From NCBI RefSeq assembly GCF_945859685.1, contig NC_079148.1:20595946-20659945 (forward strand): 64,000 nt of DNA, in the 5' to 3' direction. Below the pieces are notes generated by a model, which was not told where the DNA came from, searched no databases, and saw only the letters and a list, made by a program, of their open reading frames with translations. This document shows positions 44,638 to 56,215 of the stretch, piece after piece. The DNA comes from Eupeodes corollae. Taxonomy: Eukaryota > Arthropoda > Insecta > Diptera > Syrphidae. Both the position numbers and the translations under genes were made by a program. Each line of letters opens with the position of its first letter. Position 1 is the first letter of the stretch.

Positions 44638-47572
44638 TCAACGAGTGGATCTAGGCAGCTTGTTTTCTTTGTTCTTATCGACTGCGCCACCTGCTGATGG
44701 AGGTGAGGGTTTTGTCAGTCGTAGCACCTAAAAAAAATACAAACACAAGTTAAGTTTTAATCTAACTCCTCAACTTGGTATTTTCTTACACCCTTAGACG
44801 ATGCTGGTGCCATTTTATTCAGCGTTTTCGAAAAATTCTGTGGCAATTTCACTGTCTTCACAGTTCCTGGTTTCATAATTCCCGATGTGCTGGGTTTATC
44901 ACCGACTTTCTTAGGAGATCTCATTTCATTCATAGTCCTTCGACGTGCCTGACTTGTTGACGGAGCCAGACTTGAATGCTTCGGTGTGGGTGTAGCTGCA
45001 ACAAACGAATATCTTGACTTTGTTAGACCACTTCGCTTAATTGGCGATGCCTCAATCATTGGCGTTGAACAGGCATTGGGATAGTACTTGGACGGATTGT
45101 TTTGTACATTTGGGGTGCTTGTGACTGATTTGAATCTAGTTGCTGTTTCTTCGGTGGGTGAATCTGCATTTGTCATCACGATCATGGGAGCAACCTTTTT
45201 CACTGGAATTGTTGCCTTCATTGGGCCATTGGCTTTGAAAATTGATTCTGTTGATTGTTTGAATTTAAGTTTCTTGGCATTGAAACTGATACCTGAAGCA
45301 CCACCAATCGGAGGCTGCTGTTGTTGTGGAGCATTCTGTTGCTTCTCATGATGAGTTTCCAGAGCCATAGATCTTCGTTGAAGGTGGCTTTGTTTTGATG
45401 AGGCAGCTTCAAGGTTGTTGCTGCCACCACCACCACCACAGCCACCGAAGCCAGCACCATAAACTGAACGACGATTATTCTGTACAATGGGGGTACACGA
45501 GTTTGAACTCGAAAAGGAATTTCTTCGAATCATTGGGGCCCGCATTGGTGTTTTACAGTCGTTGCGTAATGGACTTGGCGGAACAAGAAGGTTAGCTGAC
45601 TTTTCTTTGTCATGAATACTCAGCGACTGGCTACGTCTTCGGCCTTGACTGTGCGCAAGATCAGGCGATCCATCGTTTTGATAGTCCATCGCATCGATGG
45701 AAGGACGTTGTTTTGTAGGGAGCGGCGTATTCATCACGACAATGTAGGTGGGATTTATGGCTCCATTTGAAGTGTTTGTGCTGAGACTCGCTTGAACTAC
45801 ATTGACATTTTGATTACCCAACAAACGACCAATTTGTTCCACAATATCAGACACTTGAGCCTGATCAGCTTCCGGTGACTGAACTGAATGAACAGAATGA
45901 GTTCCGGTGGATATATTTTGATCTGTGTGAGCGTCTTCTTCAGATTGATGTTGTGGCTCTTCTTCTTTTCCTTCACCATCTGCACATTCATTTTCTTTGA
46001 GTTCCATGTCAAATGTTCCCTGCCGCACGATTGGTTGTGGAGGAGGTGTTAACGTGTCCGTCTTCTCAATAGTTCCTTGAAAAATAAAAACAAAAAATAT
46101 TTAATTTAAACCCCTTCTTTTTTCACTTCAACATCAGAAAAGCAGGATTGAAAACACAAACAAAAGGTCTGGAAGCAAAGGTGATAAGCTTAGGGTAAGT
46201 TTATTTGTAAACAATATTTGAGGGCATTTTTATGAAATGGGAAGAAGCTAGAAATAAAAAGAAACATATTTCTCATACCAGAACCATTTTTATCGTTCAT
46301 CAAATTGCTCAGACATTCGAGCAAATTATTCGCCTCCGACTTCTTTGCATCATTCGCACAATCCTTGATGACCAGCTTCAGATTCTCGATTAATGATTTT
46401 ATTTCGTTGTTATTATTCTTCTCGGCTTTGTGCTGTTGGACTTTCTCCTTCAACGCCTCCAAGTCAGGTGAGTTATTCGCACTGATAGGCTTCTTTAAAA
46501 TGGGTTCCGGAATTTCTTCGATCTTTTCCCAAGACGTTGTTGCTTTCTTATTGACAATGGGTGATTTTATCTCCTGCAAAATGGGGATCTTCATCATTTC
46601 CAGATCACTATCGATGTCAGTCTCAGAATCAATCCAGTTTGGTTTGATTGACATTAAATCGTCGCAGGAATCATCGAAGGACTTGCCCGAATCGAAGCCA
46701 CATCGGGAGGCGAAATGATCGGCAAGATTTTCGGCTTCCGAGAATACCGACGAGAGTGGACTGCTGTTGTCATCATCGAATGGGCGCCGGCACAAGGGTG
46801 AATTTGATGTGGAATTTGATAGACTGAGTTTAAGCAGACGCTTTCGGGCATCTGCAGGTTTCTGAGATCGCCCCTTGCCTGAACTGTCCGAGTTCTCAGA
46901 AGGAGGTTGGGCTGCATTTTCTGGGGTGGACTTAGCAGGTGAATGGTCAAAGGAACTGCATGACTCAACGAAACCTTTGTTCATCGCACTGTGCGCTCTA
47001 TTGTCCTCGGAGAAGCTTGAAATAGAGTGGTCTGTGATGAAGGCTTTGTTGATGCTCTTGGAACTCTCGTTACGCGACTTGAATGCGCTATCGTCGCAAG
47101 GCGAAGAATACACTGTTGAACCTATGCTAGAGACTGAGCAGATGGGTTCATGGAATCGCGACGAAGGCACTTGTAAGGCACTAAACTCTGCAAATTGATC
47201 CACTACTGGTGGACTCGTCTCTTCCTCTGCTTTTATACTATCATCACTCATGCATAGCAGATTTCCAATACGAACCTCTGTCTGACAGGCTGCGCCAAGG
47301 GACTGTGAGTAATGTGGTTGGTAGGATGCTTCCCTCGAGATTAACTCGAAGGGATCATCTGGACGGTTGGCTTGTTTTTGAATGCAGTCAAATGGGTTAT
47401 TATCGAGGCTCTCTCGACCATCTAAATTGGTAAGTGGTATTAAGGGCAGTGGCGGGGTGTATGTTGAACAATTGGACGATGACGGTGGTTGAGTTGTTTG
47501 GAGTGGTGAACAAGGATCATCGTCAGCGCTGAGATCAATGAGATTCGTCACAAAATTCGAGTCATTAGACAT
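44638..47572 (-). CDS. Unrecognised 889-residue, largely disordered protein
   Basis: Three exons: 47572-46279, 46075-44790 and 44727-44638, joined by GT-AG introns of 203 and 62 bp with matching phases. The last exon (VLRLTKPSPPSAGG ... LPRSTR, stop 44640-44638) replaces a read-through end at 44757; the donor used is GTAAGA after SSKG. The sequence is rich in Ser, Pro, Asn and acidic residues. The N-terminus has NLIDLSADDDP, NNPFD and DDPFE (clathrin/EH-type short motifs by appearance). Residues about 370-430 form a helical, possibly coiled-coil stretch (LEALKEKVQQHKAEKN, SLIENLKLVIKDC). The C-terminal half is basic with many S/T-P sites and a Gly-rich run, and ends KNKENKLP. I do not recognise it; a mitotic or membrane-traffic adaptor would be guesswork. 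Confidence 0.85.
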
Positions 47573-48175
47573 TGTTCTAAGCTGAGAATATTTCAGAGGT
47601 TTATTAATTCACGAAAATACGTTTACTTTGAAAAAAGACATCCACAAAATTAGTATTTCTGTATTTTTCAAAAGTTTTTTTTTTCTTTTGCAAACAAACT
47701 TACTGATTTTTGCTTTGAATTTGTATTCAAACCGAAGTCAGCTGTCACTTTTGATTTTGCTCCGGTTTACTGTTTATTCAGCGCAACAAAACTCTTCTTT
47801 CCAAATAATCGGTTCTGCTCTAAAATCTTATTCTCACTCTTTCTCAAATAAAATTAAAAATGTTCTCCAAAACACTGGAGCCTTCTCTTTCTTTTGTTCA
47901 ATTTGCCAAAAATTTCCAACGGCTGAGTTTTATTTGAAAAATGTAATAGATATTCATCCTTAGGGTGTATCTACATTAAACACTTTTTGCAAGAAGAACA
48001 ACTTTGGGGATTAAAAAGAAAATTAATAATAGAAAATAATATGTAAAAATTATAATTTAGTTTTAACGGTGAGTTTTTGAACTTTTTATACGAAAACAGA
48101 AAAGAGTTAAAGGTAAGGCGCACGTTTGCATGACCACCGCCAAAAAATAATTGGGGTATATTTTGATAACTTTAA
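47573..48175 (-). other. 5' flank of the unrecognised gene
   Basis: A short leader directly before the ATG at 47572 (minus strand), then AT-rich DNA. No coding frame or repeat end recognised. Confidence 0.4.
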
Positions 48176-48611
48176 AGCAGCATTCACATGAGCTCGAACA
48201 ACGAACGACGAATGAATTACAAAATGTGAGTTTATATACGTTTGAAGACATATTTCCACACAAATTCTTAACAAAACGATAGCAATATAGTTTCTATTTA
48301 ATTTATGATACATACTTTTACTTTTCAATATCATATATTCATAAATTTAAGAAAACAAATTAATTCGTCCGAAAAAAAATTGTAGTTGATACGAACTGTA
48401 AAACTTGATTCGCTTTCCACATTATCCACACTTGCAACGAATAAAATAATCACACGTACTTAACCTAAAAAAATCATTCTTGTTTTGGTTTTGGTGGTCA
48501 AAGTAAGACTTCATTCGCGACGAATTAAAAACTCTCATGTGAAAGAAATGTCAGAATCGACGAATATTCGTTCATTCGTTGGTCGTTGGTGGTGCTCATG
48601 TGAATAGTGCT
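48176..48611 (+). mobile_element. MITE with Harbinger-like target duplication (436 bp)
   Basis: Ends AGCAGCATTCACATGAGC (48176) and, reverse-complemented from the right, AGCACTATTCACATGAGC (48594-48611). The inverted repeat continues imperfectly for about 40 bp (CAACGAACGACGAATGAA / CAACGACCAACGAATGAA). TAA flanks both sides (48173-48175 and 48612-48614), the 3-bp duplication of Harbinger elements. No coding capacity. It differs in sequence from the two Harbinger copies with protein remnants. Confidence 0.85.
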
Positions 48612-49710
48612 TAAAAAGTACCTACTTAAAATTGTAAAACGTCATGTTGTTAGGAACAATTCTAGTTATCATAAATGACTTAAAAAACACAGCTGATTTG
48701 TTAAACTATTGAGTTTACCTTATTTACCTTCTTTTCTTATTATAGAAAATAAAAGAAAACCGATCTGAAAATTGGTAAAGTTTTAAAAGGAAAGTCATTA
48801 TAGTATACTACATAGATAAACTATTATTGGAGTAATCCGTAGCAGGCAGTTTGTCTCCACGGCGTCGTTTAACTCCTCACTCCAAAACCAAAAGACAGCT
48901 ATTTCCAAATTAAAATAACAATATTTTCTTAAAATTATGCACAAAATTTGTCTTTTACACTTATTGAATATTGTATACGACAATTTAAACGCCATTTGAA
49001 GTAATTGTAGCTTATTCCGCTTTTGAAACTCGTGTATTTCATTTTGTATAAATTAACGCTTTTAGCAATTTAGGGGTTGTTTATTAGATTTGTTTAAAAG
49101 CCAAACAACTAATTGTCCCTCTTCTATTTGGCATTCGAAGATGGATTGCCAGAGCATTTTTGCTGGACCAACGACCAGAAATATTGCATTTTAAGATTAA
49201 ACCACAAACCTTATGCACTGTTTATGCAAAAAGTTAAAATTTAACTTCATTCCAAACATTTTCAAAACGTATTTTTATGAAAGTAAAAACTTCTAGATGT
49301 TTGCACAGTATTGTTTTTTGTAGCTCCATTGCAGAGATAGTAGACCAAAAATACAGTGGCCTTTTGAAATGTAGATTAGAGATAGCACCACAGGGTTAAA
49401 TAATCGGAATCTCTCTTTTATGTATTTGTGCCCTCTACTTTTTTTAGTAATTGTGGATCCTGATACATGTAAGTCCACCATAATTCAATGGAAAACTGCT
49501 TCAAACATCAACCTTAAGATTTATACCATTCATCTACTACATTTTTTGTGTGTGCAAATTTCCTTTTTTGCATAATTTCCCATTTTACCGTAATGTCACT
49601 TTTTATGTTGTCATCCACTACGGTCAGTCAGCCAGGAAAAGACAAACTTCTGTTTAATATTTCTCTAAAAACTTTTCTTGCAATTTTCGTCGAATTTTCT
49701 TATTTCCATC
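48612..49710 (+). other. 5' flank of the dynactin p62 gene
   Basis: No coding frame is convincing. The interval should contain the promoter and leader of the gene at 49711, but I find no TATA box or initiator I would defend. Confidence 0.4.
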
Positions 49711-51524
49711 ATGGCAAATTTTATGCAAGATAGTGTAGTGAAATTCGCATGTTCTTGTGGAATTTTAAATCCCATTATGAAGCTCTATTTTTGCAGGCAT
49801 TGCTTAAAATTAAGGTGTGGATTTTGTGTCTGCCACGAAGTGAGTAATCTACCTTCAAGTTTTTCTTTAACCATTTATAGAAAACAATATTTTATATGGC
49901 ATATATTATATTCTTTATAGGTGGACTCAAATTTCTGTTCGAACTGCTTGGAGAATATACCTTCTTCGGAAGCTAGACGAATGAAAAATCGATGTACAAG
50001 TTGTTTCAATTGTCCTTGTTGTCAACATACTCTATCGGCCAGAGCCACAACTGTTGTTGTACCAAGGTATGTTTTTGTTCGATAGCAAGATATGTTTGTA
50101 ATATTTATTTGGCCACCACAGGAAAACAGATGAACCACCCAAAGAGGGAGAAACTGAGCAAAAAGTAATGACCAAGAAGATGTATTATCTATCGTGCTTG
50201 GCATGCAGATGGACTTCCAGAGATGTTGGTATTCCCGATCAAACTGTGGCAACTGGGGCATGGCCAGACAATGAGTACGCACACCAGACACGCTTCGATG
50301 CTCTTCTCGAGTACTATCAATCGGTAGTTCTGCAAGAAAAGCAAGAGAAACAAGAGTACAATCGCAGGAAGACTCCGAAATCGCACAAATTTCCAACCCT
50401 GACTGTAAATTAAGTGAATTAAAATGTTAAATCTAAAGCTAATCCATTCATTTTGCTCCGAAGGATCGCACTGGCTTAACGGTGGCAATTATTCGGAGGC
50501 AAATGGGCTGGCCTGACAAGAATCCCCAAAAGGCCAAACAGATTCAAATCAGTCCTTCGGCAGCTACTGACGATGTCGGCGAGTTAAATCCATCGATTTT
50601 TACACAGAAAATCAACATCAAAAACAGTAAGTCATCTTTTATTTCACTTATTCCATTAAGTAATGAAAATAAATCCCTTTATAGTCACTACAATTCAGCA
50701 GCGTCATGGCCAACCTGCCGATCAACCATTTACAGTGAACAACCTCTATCCGCAGCGGAAGTGTTTGTGGATCAAACGATCTCTGCGTTGTCGACAATGC
50801 GAACATAACGTCATCAAGCCGGAGTACCATCCGGGATCGATCAAGTATCGCATTCAATTGTTCGCTAATTATCATGTGCCCGATGTTTTGCTTGTGCGTT
50901 GTGAGAAGCCACTGAAGTCTGGCAAGTCCACTCAACTGATCCTCAAGCTAACGAACCCAACTATGCATGATATGACCATAACGATTATGGAACTGCCAAC
51001 CGAGGAAGAGGAACGGCGAATGATCGACTTCGAACAACAGGCGACCGTGCCTGCAGCCACATCGACTCCCTCATTGAACACAAGTCTATCGAGACAGACA
51101 TCACTGACCGAGGAGCCACGTTGTGTTAAGAGTCCCACCAACGCCATTCTAGAGATGTTGGATTCTTCGTTTGTCCTAAATCAACGTGACGATTCTACTG
51201 AATTCGACGAAGAAGTTCAAGTTCAACGAGAGGAACCAAAGTAAATAACAGAAAAATATAAAATCTTAAATTGGAAATTTCTATTCTATGTTGTTTCTCC
51301 AATTTTTTTATAGATTCATCACTTGGAGAAAGTCCAATAAGGTAACAATAAAATTGAACTTTACACCTGAAGAAGGACTCAAACCAGGCGATGATGTTAC
51401 TCTTGGCTTCTTGATGCAATATACTTATGTAAATACAGTCACAAATACGCCCGAAAAGAAAGAACCTCAAAAACACGCTTTATCATCAAAAGTTTTTGTT
51501 AAAGTTGGTCAAATCGAAGCCTAG
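49711..51524 (+). CDS. DCTN4-p62: Dynactin subunit 4 (p62)
   Basis: Six exons: 49711-49839, 49921-50066, 50122-50404, 50464-50626, 50685-51240, 51314-51524 (stop TAG), introns 55-81 bp, GT-AG borders, phases consistent; 495 residues, the usual length. p62 sits at the pointed-end complex of the dynactin Arp1 filament, where it helps target dynein-driven transport. The N-terminus shows the family's cysteine-rich zinc-binding pattern ([45 protein letters not shown]), then a conserved block [16 protein letters not shown] and a beta-rich C-terminal half ([19 protein letters not shown]). The start is the first ATG with this cysteine frame. A Ser/Thr-rich loop (about 345-410) is variable in the family. 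Confidence 0.96.
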
Positions 51525-51690
51525 GTTTATTTCTATTTCTAAAAAATTATCGGTTTTGCAAGCAACTTGTTTATTTATTTAAAGTTATAATGATTTTTTT
51601 TATATATTCTACTGTTTCTTTTTTTTGCTGACTAGGATTATTTTTGTTCAAAATTATTTATGCTTTACTTTACCTATGCGCAGTGTTAAT

Positions 51691-51696
51691 AATAAA
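51691..51696 (+). terminator. Polyadenylation signal of the dynactin p62 gene
   Basis: AATAAA 167 bp after the stop at 51524, in an AT-rich 3' UTR. Confidence 0.55.
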
Positions 51697-51699
51697 GGA

Positions 51700-52914
51700 A
51701 CAGCTTTCATCTAAAAAAGATTATTTGTTTGTATTTAAAGATTTTAATGCTATTCGGGTAAGTTGGTTGAATTCAGTTAAACCAACTGCATTTTTTTGAA
51801 GAATATACAAATTGATCAGCATCACATTTTCAGTAATTTTGGGGACAGCAGAACTCAAACCTTGGACAAAATGGGACCTACATAAATACAATGTTCGTTG
51901 GAATTTTCAACCTTCCATGACATAAACGCTATAACGTTTTTCTCATTTTTCTAATTGGAAAAAATCATCTCGTGAATTTAAATTTCATATTTTTTAAATT
52001 TAAGCACTTTTTAAACTTTCGTGGCCTGAATGATTTGTAAAAGAATATTTGTGATTGTTTATAATATTAGTCCCAATAAAACTAAACAATTGCATACAGA
52101 ATTGTTCGAAAAAATGAGCTTTACACAAATTTGAGAAAATTGGCACTTCAAAAGATAGTTATGCAGATATTTGGAAATATATTTGGCAAAAAATGAACAC
52201 CAAATTCTTTCTTTCGGTGTTCAAAATTGTGTAAAATTTTCCGATCGATCGTAAGTTTTTTTTCCCGAATGCGTAAAATTTGTCAATCAGCCCTAATTTT
52301 ATTTTACTTTGTCTTTAAACTAAGCTTTGATTTGAGTTGGTTCTCCAAAACTAAACAATCATATTCTTCTTCCCTTAGCTGTTAGCTGATTGGGATCTCT
52401 CCGACGGTACAACAAATTTGTATGGCTGTAATCTACAAAAACTTTATCCACAAATTGAATCCTTATGTAGATTGTAGAGGTGTCCCTTTAACAAGTTTAA
52501 TATTATTTTCGAAAAAAGTCAATTCTACTATCAAAATGACAGTTGATAATGTTTTTTCATTCAACTGAAAGGTGAACTTTATTACTCTTTGATTTATTTA
52601 TTTTCTGCACAACTTTATTAATGCTTTCTGGAAAATGCTTCCTTGTCAATTTGGAAAAGAAATAACTAATATTTCTTGACAAAGTAAAAACTGTAGTGGA
52701 CTTGTTGCTTGCATGAGGAGTGTTTTGAAGACAGTAATTTTGTTGGTACTTTTTGTAATATGAACTTAAAGTAGAGACTTGCGAAGTAAAGTTCGGAATT
52801 TTAAATTCATGACGCTTGAAAAACTAACTAGTTGCCTTGGTCAAAATTTACGTTCAAAGAATGAAGATGACTGCAAATGAAGTCCCTTATGTTGGCTGAA
52901 CCTGCCCATTGTCT
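51700..52914 (+). other. Intergenic sequence, no gene seen
   Basis: AT-rich and without readable domains on either strand. The next recognisable feature is the retrotransposon 3' relic at 52915. Confidence 0.5.
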
Positions 52915-53300
52915 TACAATTGTCTGTTAAACTAGCCAGTTGCATTCCCCCCCCCCCCCCACTTAAATAAGTCAATCGTAAAGTTCGCGATTCTAGGAAT
53001 GCTCAAAAGTGTAACCTTGCGCTCAATTTTAGACGACTGTTAGGTAAATAGATTCTTTTTTTAAAGATGCACATCAAGAATGTGGAATGCTTCACCCAAA
53101 TCTATTTTCCCTTACATTTTGATCTTCAACTCTTTAAGTCCAATATCTCCTCTTCTCCCTATTATTATTTCACTTCTATTTTCAACCCAGATTTCCACGA
53201 GAACTTTTAACAGTATATCACTGATAGCTTTATTTACCTTCAAGCTACCGACTTTGGAATATGAATCGCTTTCGTTGATATGAATATCTTCTTTTGTCCT
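52915..53300 (+). pseudogene. Jockey-clade non-LTR element, 3' relic
   Basis: Corresponds to 28040-28300 of the long-frame element. Shared words are GTTGCATTCC, CGCG near TTCTAGGAATGCTCA, and AGAATGTGGAATGC. A 14-base C run (52947-52960) replaces the CCTCCCC of the better copy. Numerous indels make it untranslatable. Confidence 0.75.
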
Positions 53301-53671
53301 GGTGTATATCCATTTTCATCGAATTTCAATTAAAAAACAAACCTAACTCGTCGGTGCTTTTTCATATCTTAAATTTTCCTTTAATGGGATCTGTTCCTTA
53401 CCTTGGCCCATTATGGAATTAGAAGTGGAATTTCCAAACCTAATGTGACCATTAAACGCTTTTTGTAAGTATCGTCTCACAGCGACATCCTTTTTATTTC
53501 TATTTCTCTTAATATATACCCTTAATACGAAAAGTGAATCGAACGTTCGACTGAAAGCGAACTTTTTTAAAATCACTCATTTCGTGAATACCATTTCAAT
53601 ATTTACTTCAAAACCCAACTTTTTTGGAAAATGAGGTTTTAACCTTTATTTTTCTCCATATTGGATTTCTC

Positions 53672-56162
53672 GATACCCGTGGCATGATGGTTAGTCTTGG
53701 GTTCGATCCCTGCCTATGCCACCTAAAGTTTTCTTCACGGGTACTGCCTCTTGCGAGGAATTGACAAATTCTCCAAAAGTAATTCTTGTCATGAAAAGTG
53801 CTTTCTTTCAAAGTTTAATTTCTTTAAATCGCTCTACCTAGTTGCAAATAAAACGTATAAGCGAGTATACAAAAGTAAACAAAAAACTTTTATGGCTGGT
53901 TTAGCAGTAAGTTTATCAAAATGTAAAGACTCAAAATAATTTTGGTCTAAAGTGATATTGTTGGGTGGCGTTAAAAATGTTTCAGCAACTACAATAAATG
54001 TAGAGTTACTAGCAAACCATTTCAAGGAACTTCTTAACGCGTCAACAAACTCACAACAATTTCAATATGCTTCACCCTCAATCACTATTTCAGACCTAGA
54101 CGACCCTATTACAATAAATGAATTGCAAGCAACCCTTAAAAACATGATAAACAACAAGGCAGCCGGGCTAGATGGAATTCCAGCTGAATTTTATAAAAAC
54201 TCATCCCCGTCTTTCCTAAATCTTCTTCTTGATTTTTTTAATAAGCTTCTTGAAAAAGAAGAAATACCTCAGTCATTTTTAATGTCACAAATTTGTCCAA
54301 TTTTTAAAAAAGGAGATCCAAGCTCACCAGCCAAATTCTATACTACAGGCTTATGAGGTGGGTAGAAGAAAACAAATTGCTAAGCACTTTCCAAGCTGTT
54401 CTTTCAACTGTGGATCAAATCTTCGCACTCTCCAATATAGCAAAACGTTTCATCGATAACAAACAAAAACTGTATGTCTTTTTCATTGATTTTAGGGCAG
54501 CATTTGATACTATCAACCGGAATTCACTAATTTATAAATTATCAAATTTAGGTATATCGACGAAATTTTTAAGACTCTATAAACTTCTCCTCACCAATAC
54601 TTTCGCTACTGTGTCAAATGGGAGTTCCATATCCAGCTTCTTTTATACTGATTGCGGTGTGCCCCAAGGTTACCTCTTAAGCCCGATTATGTTCGCCCTT
54701 TTCATTGACGATGTCTCCTGTGATTTTCCTGGGGGTGTTAGGTTTGGAAATCTACTTATTAAGGTACTACTTTACTCGTATGCGAACGACCTTGTTGTTT
54801 TGTCGGACAACCCCATCACATTACAGTTACAAATTAATAGACTTATAAACTTTTGTGATAAATGGGACCTGAATATAAACACCTCAAAATCAAAAATTAT
54901 GATTTTTGAAAGCACCCGTCGAAGGAGAAACCCGCTAGAAGCATGGTCATTCGATCGTGAACCTATAGAGGTGGTTAACCAATTTAAGTATTTATTTCAC
55001 TTCTATCTGTTCTATCTATTTTGTAGCAACCTAGATTTCCGGCCCCATGTTAAGGAAAAATGCTAATCGGCAAAAACTGCAATAGACCTTATATGGAACA
55101 AAATCTTCTGCAATAAGTACATAGGCATCTCAGCTAAATTTAGAGATTTTGAAGCTACTATAAACTATGCCTATGATGGATTTCGCATTCCGAAGGAGTT
55201 TATCTCCGTTTAAAGAATGGTATGAAATAGCAAATGCGCACGGATTAAATCTAAACCTTAGTACAACTTCTCTTGCTAATTGGAAAGGTAGGTTTTATGA
55301 ATGTTTTGCATTGGTTGATGATTCATTGTATCTCAAGTTCTTGAAAAGGGCTCAAACCTCTCCAAGCAGATTGGTCTATAAGCAACTCAATCACACTTTG
55401 TTTGTAAACAATTATTTTAATAGTAATCTTATTCTGCAAATTAAATAGGTACTTTCTTTAAAACAAGGACTGAGATGCTAAATCTGAATTACAAACCTCA
55501 CTGAAATGATAATTCCAGGTGTAACCTCTGCAATCGAAGATGTCAACCACTTTTTAGCCGTTTGTCCAATTCTACAAGAACTCCGAAGACTTTATTTTTC
55601 AAAAAGATTTCTCAATCACCAGGAAGCCAAACAAATTTTAAACGAAGAGTGGGGTTGGAAGGACCTTTAGGTACAATTTTATTGATCACGCCTTAGATTA
55701 CCGAAACAGTTTTTTAGAGTAAATTTATATTTTTAAATATAATGTGTATTTATGTATCATTATCTAAGATGTAACGAGGAATTATATATTATAAACTTGG
55801 ATATTATGCTTATTTAAATTCAATCTATTTATTCAATTGCCTACATCATCTATTTCTAAACTTATTATAATCTTAAACTTTCTTTTTTAATTCTTGAAAA
55901 ATGTCAATTTTCAGGAAGACGGCAAATACATATATTTTTTGCCATGCTAATGTTCTTATATAATTTTTCAAATGTATTTCGAGTTTTGGTCAAACAAAGA
56001 ATTTGTAATAATAATAATAAGTGCTTTCTCAAATTTGCCGTTAGGATTCGGCTTAAAACTGTAGGTCCTTACCAACAGTATTCGCACATAGGAATGGTTG
56101 AGAGTTGTCAGTCACTAGGCCCTAGTTCTCAAACGGACTGTTGCGCCACCCAATTTATTTTT
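53672..56162 (+). repeat. tRNA-derived SINE, copy split by a non-LTR element
   Basis: Same family as 12725-13041. The 5' part (53672-53806) has the head ACCCGTGGCATGATGG and box B GGTTCGATCCC, but about 24 bp between the two boxes are deleted. The 3' part (56019-56162) runs from AAGTGCTTTCTCAAATTTG to the CAATTTATTTTTATT tail. ATTGGATTTCTC flanks the SINE at 53660-53671 and 56163-56174 (12-bp target duplication). The gap holds the non-LTR element. Confidence 0.92.
53807..56018 (+). pseudogene. Non-LTR retrotransposon with TAA-repeat tail, inserted in a SINE
   Basis: Flanked by AAGTGCTTTCT (53796-53806 and 56019-56029), an 11-bp duplication of SINE sequence, and ending in TAA repeats (56006-56018). 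5'-truncated. Readable blocks are MINNKAAGLDGIPAEFYK and ICPIFKKGDPSSP (54120-54330), then RT in a second frame (FFIDFRAAFDTINR, DCGVPQGYLLSP, SYANDLVVL where intact relatives have ADD, KSKIMIFES at 54353-54930), then a C-terminal zinc-knuckle-like block (HFLAVCPILQELRRL at about 55530-55590). Frameshifts near 54340 and 55050 and the Asp-to-Asn change kill it. Same lineage as 8368-10260. Confidence 0.9.
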
Positions 56163-56215
56163 ATTGGATTTCTCAAACGTTCGCTTCAAGTCGAACGTTC
56201 GATTCGCTTCTCGTA

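Larger units (their letters stand above)
53526..56215 (+). mobile_element. Small inverted-repeat element (MITE) split by a SINE
   Basis: Left end TACGAAAAGTGAATCGAACG (53526) and right end, read as reverse complement, TACGAGAAGCGAATCGAACG (56196-56215). The matching continues through TTCGACT and AAGCGAAC, about 35 bp with four or five changes. Each end contains the palindrome CGAACGTTCG. Without its insertions the element would be about 187 bp. The TA at each end may be the target duplication. No protein. It is interrupted by the SINE described next. Confidence 0.75.

Noticed and set aside
45088..47433. Several plus-strand frames of 66-137 codons
   Set aside because: They are the complement of the 889-residue minus-strand gene, which has proper splice borders.
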